The position numbers and the translations under genes are program-made. Below, in pieces: positions 61,108 through 64,000 of a stretch of DNA of 64,000 nucleotides. The stretch is from an uncultured Lachnospiraceae bacterium (GTDB lineage: Bacteria > Bacillota > Clostridia > Lachnospirales > Lachnospiraceae). Position 1 is the first letter of the stretch; the number at the start of each line of letters is the position of its first letter. The notes under the pieces are model-generated. The model saw only the letters and a program-made list of their open reading frames with translations, did not search any database and was not told where the DNA came from. The stretch lies in contig CAKRQV010000013.1 in assembly GCA_934394565.1 (NCBI GenBank), forward strand, positions 1 through 64,000, in the 5' to 3' direction.

Positions 61108-61929
61108 TTAAAACTTTCCGCCGCCTCCACCATGGGTTGTTCCTGAAGAAGAGGTATGGGTACTGCTTTCGGAACTGTTCTTTTCCGATTTCTCTACCTG
61201 ATCCACTTTACTGTATAGGAACAAATCCTGCTGGGCTGTAAGCTGCATACTTCCTTTTCTTACATAATTCGCTGCAGCGGCCTGTTTACGCACCGTTTTC
61301 AGCTGAGACTTCATACTCCCCACTATAAGAAAGGCTCCTACCAGACCAATCACAATGCAGATAGGAAGTACCAGCGGTGACAACGGGGCATGGGGCAGAT
61401 CCTTTTTGGAAAATGGATGCCCTTCTCTTGCCCGCGTGATCATCTGATTGCACTCAGACGCATAGGTGCGGAATGCAGAAGCATAATTTCCGGAGGAAAG
61501 GTCTTCTTTCATCGCACTGCCAAGATAACTGATCCCCGCATCTGTAAAGGCTGTAATTCCATAACCACAGGTGGAAATATACCAGTCACGCTCTTCCATA
61601 CTGATAAGCAGCAGCAATCCATCCCTGCTTGCTCCATAACCGTAGTCACAGTAATCATAAAGATCGTCCGCATACTCCTGAATATCGCTGTACCCATCCA
61701 TGTCTCCCGATGTGATCAGTACAACATCCATTTTCTGTCGTTCACTGATCTCATTTAAGGTTTCAAGTAACTCCGACTCTTCCTCATAGGTCAGAATATC
61801 TGCCATGTCTATCAGCCGTTCATACTCTCCCGTAAAGCCTTCCGAAGCCATTGCCGCAGCCGGGAAAGACGATACAGCCAGAAACACAACTGCTGTCATA
61901 CATGCAAGTTGTTTCAGCATCCTTTTCAT
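61108..61929 (-). CDS. TPM-domain membrane protein
   Basis: 273 residues. Signal peptide (MLKQLACMTAVVFLAVSS...AMA), then an extracellular TPM domain (about 30-160) with LIDMADILTYEEESELLETLNEISERQKMDVVLIT, DDLYDYCDYGYG and GLLLLISMEERDWYISTCGYG. One helix follows (LVLPICIVIGLVGAFLIVG), then a cytosolic tail ending in a Ser/Thr/Gly stretch GTTHGGGGGKF, the usual end of this family. TPM proteins are tied to membrane stress and, in plants, photosystem repair. It is directly downstream of a zinc-ribbon protein, a pairing I consider functional. Confidence 0.88.
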   Translation of the reverse strand: MKRMLKQLACMTAVVFLAVSSFPAAAMASEGFTGEYERLIDMADILTYEEESELLETLNEISERQKMDVVLITSGDMDGYSDIQEYADDLYDYCDYGYGASRDGLLLLISMEERDWYISTCGYGITAFTDAGISYLGSAMKEDLSSGNYASAFRTYASECNQMITRAREGHPFSKKDLPHAPLSPLVLPICIVIGLVGAFLIVGSMKSQLKTVRKQAAAANYVRKGSMQLTAQQDLFLYSKVDQVEKSEKNSSESSTHTSSSGTTHGGGGGKF

Positions 61930-61945
61930 CTGTCTTACCCCCTTT

Positions 61946-63043
61946 CTATAAAATACGTGCCAGCCACAACAGCCAGCTTATACCATAAGCCGCTGCTGCA
62001 ATAGCAGCTGTTGAAAGAATCATCCAGCGATTTGCCGCTTTCTTATCCACAGGAAGGTCTCCGACAAATTTTCCATTCTGCCCATTCATGGCAAACCGGT
62101 ACTGCTTTCCATTCCACGTGGTATTTAAAATCCATACCGGATACAGTGCATATTTAGCACTTCCATCATGAAACTGTACACTGCTTTGCTCCACAGTTAC
62201 GGTGTCGTAGCCTTTCACCGTGGAACGGAAATTATCTTCCGTTGATTTCTTCACGCGGATATTGGCGCGTTCAATACTTTCTTCAGCAGACACATCATAT
62301 TTGTCAGCCATATAACCTGCAAGATATGCTGTCTGGAATGGAACCGCTTCGCTAAAATCGAAGGGTTCAATCGATTCCATCAGATCGTCTTCCATCTTGC
62401 TGGAGCCATCTACCGGCACCCGCTCAAATCCAATGGTTCCGCTTCTGTTTAACATGAAAAACTGCGTCTCTGTATAATCATACTTGCTGTCACTCCAGGC
62501 TCTTACCTTTGTCGCCTGATAACTGATATTGGCATCTACATTGGTGTCAAACAGCCAGAACGGCACATATACTCCTTTGATCTCATCAATATGATTCTGA
62601 TCTTTAAAAATCTTCGGAAGCAGACGTTTTCCATGCAAATGCTTCATGAGACCTGCCTTCGCTGCCTTTTTGTCCAGCTTAAACGGAATCACATAATCCG
62701 GGCGAAGGGCTCCCGAAAACTGCCCCATCAAAACAATCGGATTGCCACAGTATGGGCAGGAAGAGGCGGCCATACTTTCATCTCCGACGATCTCACCGCC
62801 ACAGGATTTACACTGATAGGTCCGCAGTCCCGTTTCCTCTCCGTCCTGCCACTCGCTTCCCGCCGCAGTATCCCACGTCATATCATCGCCCTGCCCCTGC
62901 TGCTTTAAAGCGTCATCATATCCCTGAAGCGCCTCCATCTCAAATTCTGTGTCACAGCAGGGGCACTTCATCTTCTGAATGGCGCTGTCAAAAACAATGG
63001 CACCGCCACAGCATGGACATTTATATTCCTGAATATTTCCCAT
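61946..63043 (-). CDS. Zinc-ribbon protein with C-terminal membrane helix
   Basis: 365 residues. Two zinc ribbons (YKCPCCGGAIVF...MKCPCCDTEF, and YQCKSCGGEIVGD...SSCPYCGNPIV). A central domain has the shared pattern DYVIPFKLDKKAAKAGLMKHLHGK, KGVYVPFWLFD and VPFQTAYLAGYMADKYDV, and one membrane helix lies at the end (MILSTAAIAAAAYGISWLLWLA). It parallels the protein at 55572-57194 over most of its length. YPVWILNTTWNGKQYRFAMNGQNGKFVGDLP is a further family signature. Function unknown. Start follows GAAAGGAGGACAGAGT. Confidence 0.82.
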   Translation of the reverse strand: MGNIQEYKCPCCGGAIVFDSAIQKMKCPCCDTEFEMEALQGYDDALKQQGQGDDMTWDTAAGSEWQDGEETGLRTYQCKSCGGEIVGDESMAASSCPYCGNPIVLMGQFSGALRPDYVIPFKLDKKAAKAGLMKHLHGKRLLPKIFKDQNHIDEIKGVYVPFWLFDTNVDANISYQATKVRAWSDSKYDYTETQFFMLNRSGTIGFERVPVDGSSKMEDDLMESIEPFDFSEAVPFQTAYLAGYMADKYDVSAEESIERANIRVKKSTEDNFRSTVKGYDTVTVEQSSVQFHDGSAKYALYPVWILNTTWNGKQYRFAMNGQNGKFVGDLPVDKKAANRWMILSTAAIAAAAYGISWLLWLARIL

Positions 63044-63076
63044 ACTCTGTCCTCCTTTCCTTCTCTCTTCCTGGAT

Positions 63077-64000
63077 TTATTCAAACCATGAGTCAACCGG
63101 TTCTCTGAATTGAGCTTCATTTAACAGAGTCTCCAACAGATCCAGAGATTTCTGATAATAGGTATCCGGATCATTCTTCATGGTATTCGCAGCAGCTGCC
63201 ATTTCCACTGTATCCGTCAGTACACTGTCATCCACATAGGTGGTCGCATACACATCATAATTTGTACTCTCAGTGATCTTAAGACGCAGATAACTGCTCA
63301 CATATCCATAGAACAAGGTCTGTTTCATAATTCCGGAATATCCGGCAATTGTACATTCCTCGTACCCTTCCGCTTCCAGATAGGCATTACTGATCGTGTT
63401 GTTGATCGTTGCTACTACTCTTGTCGGTATCGGATCTGAATCATATACTTCTGCTTTCAGACTGTATACCTGGAAATCCTGCGGAACCTGGATGATTTCA
63501 ACGGTTTCTCCATGATATTCGATGGTATCCGGAAGAGAACACATTCCAGAACCCTGATATTTGCGTCCGCTACGGTCTTCTTTGCCTTCGTAATCTGTAG
63601 TCACTGTGAGGGTTTCAAGGAACATATCCCTGGTATCCACCAGTTCCTTTATGCTGGCATATTCCTCACCTCCAGTTTCAAAAGAAACTGACACATACAG
63701 ATTCAGTCCTTCTGTAAACGGTCCCAAATCAATGGTATAGTTCCAGGAGAAGTCCTTAGTTTCCAAAGAAGCCGGATAATTCTGAACCTGTATCTTCTCC
63801 GTGTCCTCATCTGCCAGCATCTCAGCCAGTTTTTCTGTACCTGTCGCCGTCAGCCGGATATCCATCATCAGTGAGGTGCCATCTGCATTTTCTGATTTAT
63901 ACACATATCTCTGAGGTACATTGACCGGATCTTTTTTGTTCAGGCATTGTATTTCCCATTCCTTCGCTTCATTCGGGAGATAGAACTTTGCCTGTGCCTG
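63077..64000 (-). CDS. Unidentified secreted-type protein, N-terminus beyond the window
   Basis: The reading frame is open from the right edge to the stop at 63077, at least 307 residues; the GTG at 63904 is internal, because coding continues upstream (QAQAKFYLPNEAKEWEIQCLNKKDP). The visible part is beta-rich and acidic, has no membrane helix, and ends in FREPVDSWFE. Its composition suits an extracellular or lipoprotein domain. It is the upstream neighbour of the zinc-ribbon gene (33 bp). No family recognised. Confidence 0.7.
   Translation of the reverse strand, partial: QAQAKFYLPNEAKEWEIQCLNKKDPVNVPQRYVYKSENADGTSLMMDIRLTATGTEKLAEMLADEDTEKIQVQNYPASLETKDFSWNYTIDLGPFTEGLNLYVSVSFETGGEEYASIKELVDTRDMFLETLTVTTDYEGKEDRSGRKYQGSGMCSLPDTIEYHGETVEIIQVPQDFQVYSLKAEVYDSDPIPTRVVATINNTISNAYLEAEGYEECTIAGYSGIMKQTLFYGYVSSYLRLKITESTNYDVYATTYVDDSVLTDTVEMAAAANTMKNDPDTYYQKSLDLLETLLNEAQFREPVDSWFE

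Overview
The window looks like chromosomal DNA of an anaerobic gut Firmicute, most likely a Lachnospiraceae member (inference). The grounds are moderate GC, strong AGGAGG-type ribosome binding sites, DUF4179/ECF-sigma pairs, a class B sortase, a GPH sugar symporter with GH2/GH3/GH78 enzymes, and selenium-dependent molybdenum hydroxylase genes. Nearly all genes are on the minus strand. The exceptions are a TetR regulator, a GH2 glycosidase and a fragment at the left edge. I saw no rRNA, tRNA or CRISPR array.

Layout. (1) 0.2-4.1 kb: a small operon of PfkB-type sugar kinase, 6-phosphofructokinase and HAD phosphatase, then an EamA transporter. (2) 4.2-20.7 kb: a molybdenum/selenium island. In transcription order it has selD, a xanthine permease, a three-subunit molybdenum hydroxylase, yqeC, a yqeB-cytidylyltransferase fusion, modA, modB, moaC, modC, a MoeA-like protein, an XdhC protein, moaA and a MOSC-MogA fusion. 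Together these cover molybdate uptake, most of molybdopterin synthesis, selenium activation, cofactor maturation and a purine-oxidising enzyme. This is the known selenium-dependent molybdenum hydroxylase trait. (3) 20.8-23.2 kb: a membrane protein and a class B sortase. (4) 23.2-27.9 kb: two almost identical copies of a PD-(D/E)XK nuclease/transposase-like gene, each with promoter and terminator, flanking an ECF sigma/DUF4179 pair and a deletion scar joining a lipoprotein to an ABC ATPase remnant. (5) 28-33.7 kb: an MMPL/RND exporter and a large secreted coiled-coil partner, with a divergent TetR regulator. (6) 33.8-38.7 kb: adenine deaminase, a purine permease, an allantoate/carbamoyl amidohydrolase and a small ferredoxin-thioredoxin-reductase-like protein. 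This extends the purine catabolism seen in region 2.

(7) 39-51.9 kb: plant-glycoside utilisation. There is a GH2 enzyme, a LytTR two-component system, and an operon of GH78 rhamnosidase, GPH symporter, domain-permuted GH3 glucosidase and a small membrane protein. Two direct repeats matching the LytTR half-site consensus lie just upstream of the operon's -10 element, so the neighbouring regulator probably controls it. (8) 52-54 kb: a possible HipA/CtkA-like kinase followed by a membrane-anchored phage-type lysozyme. (9) 54-64 kb: a long minus-strand cluster of poorly characterised envelope proteins: two zinc-ribbon membrane proteins, a TPM-domain protein, a TMEM43-like protein, several lipoproteins, a DUF4428 protein, a receiver-like protein and a nucleoside hydrolase. 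It includes a run of TTG start codons and continues past the right edge. This cluster is the part least explained by known systems.
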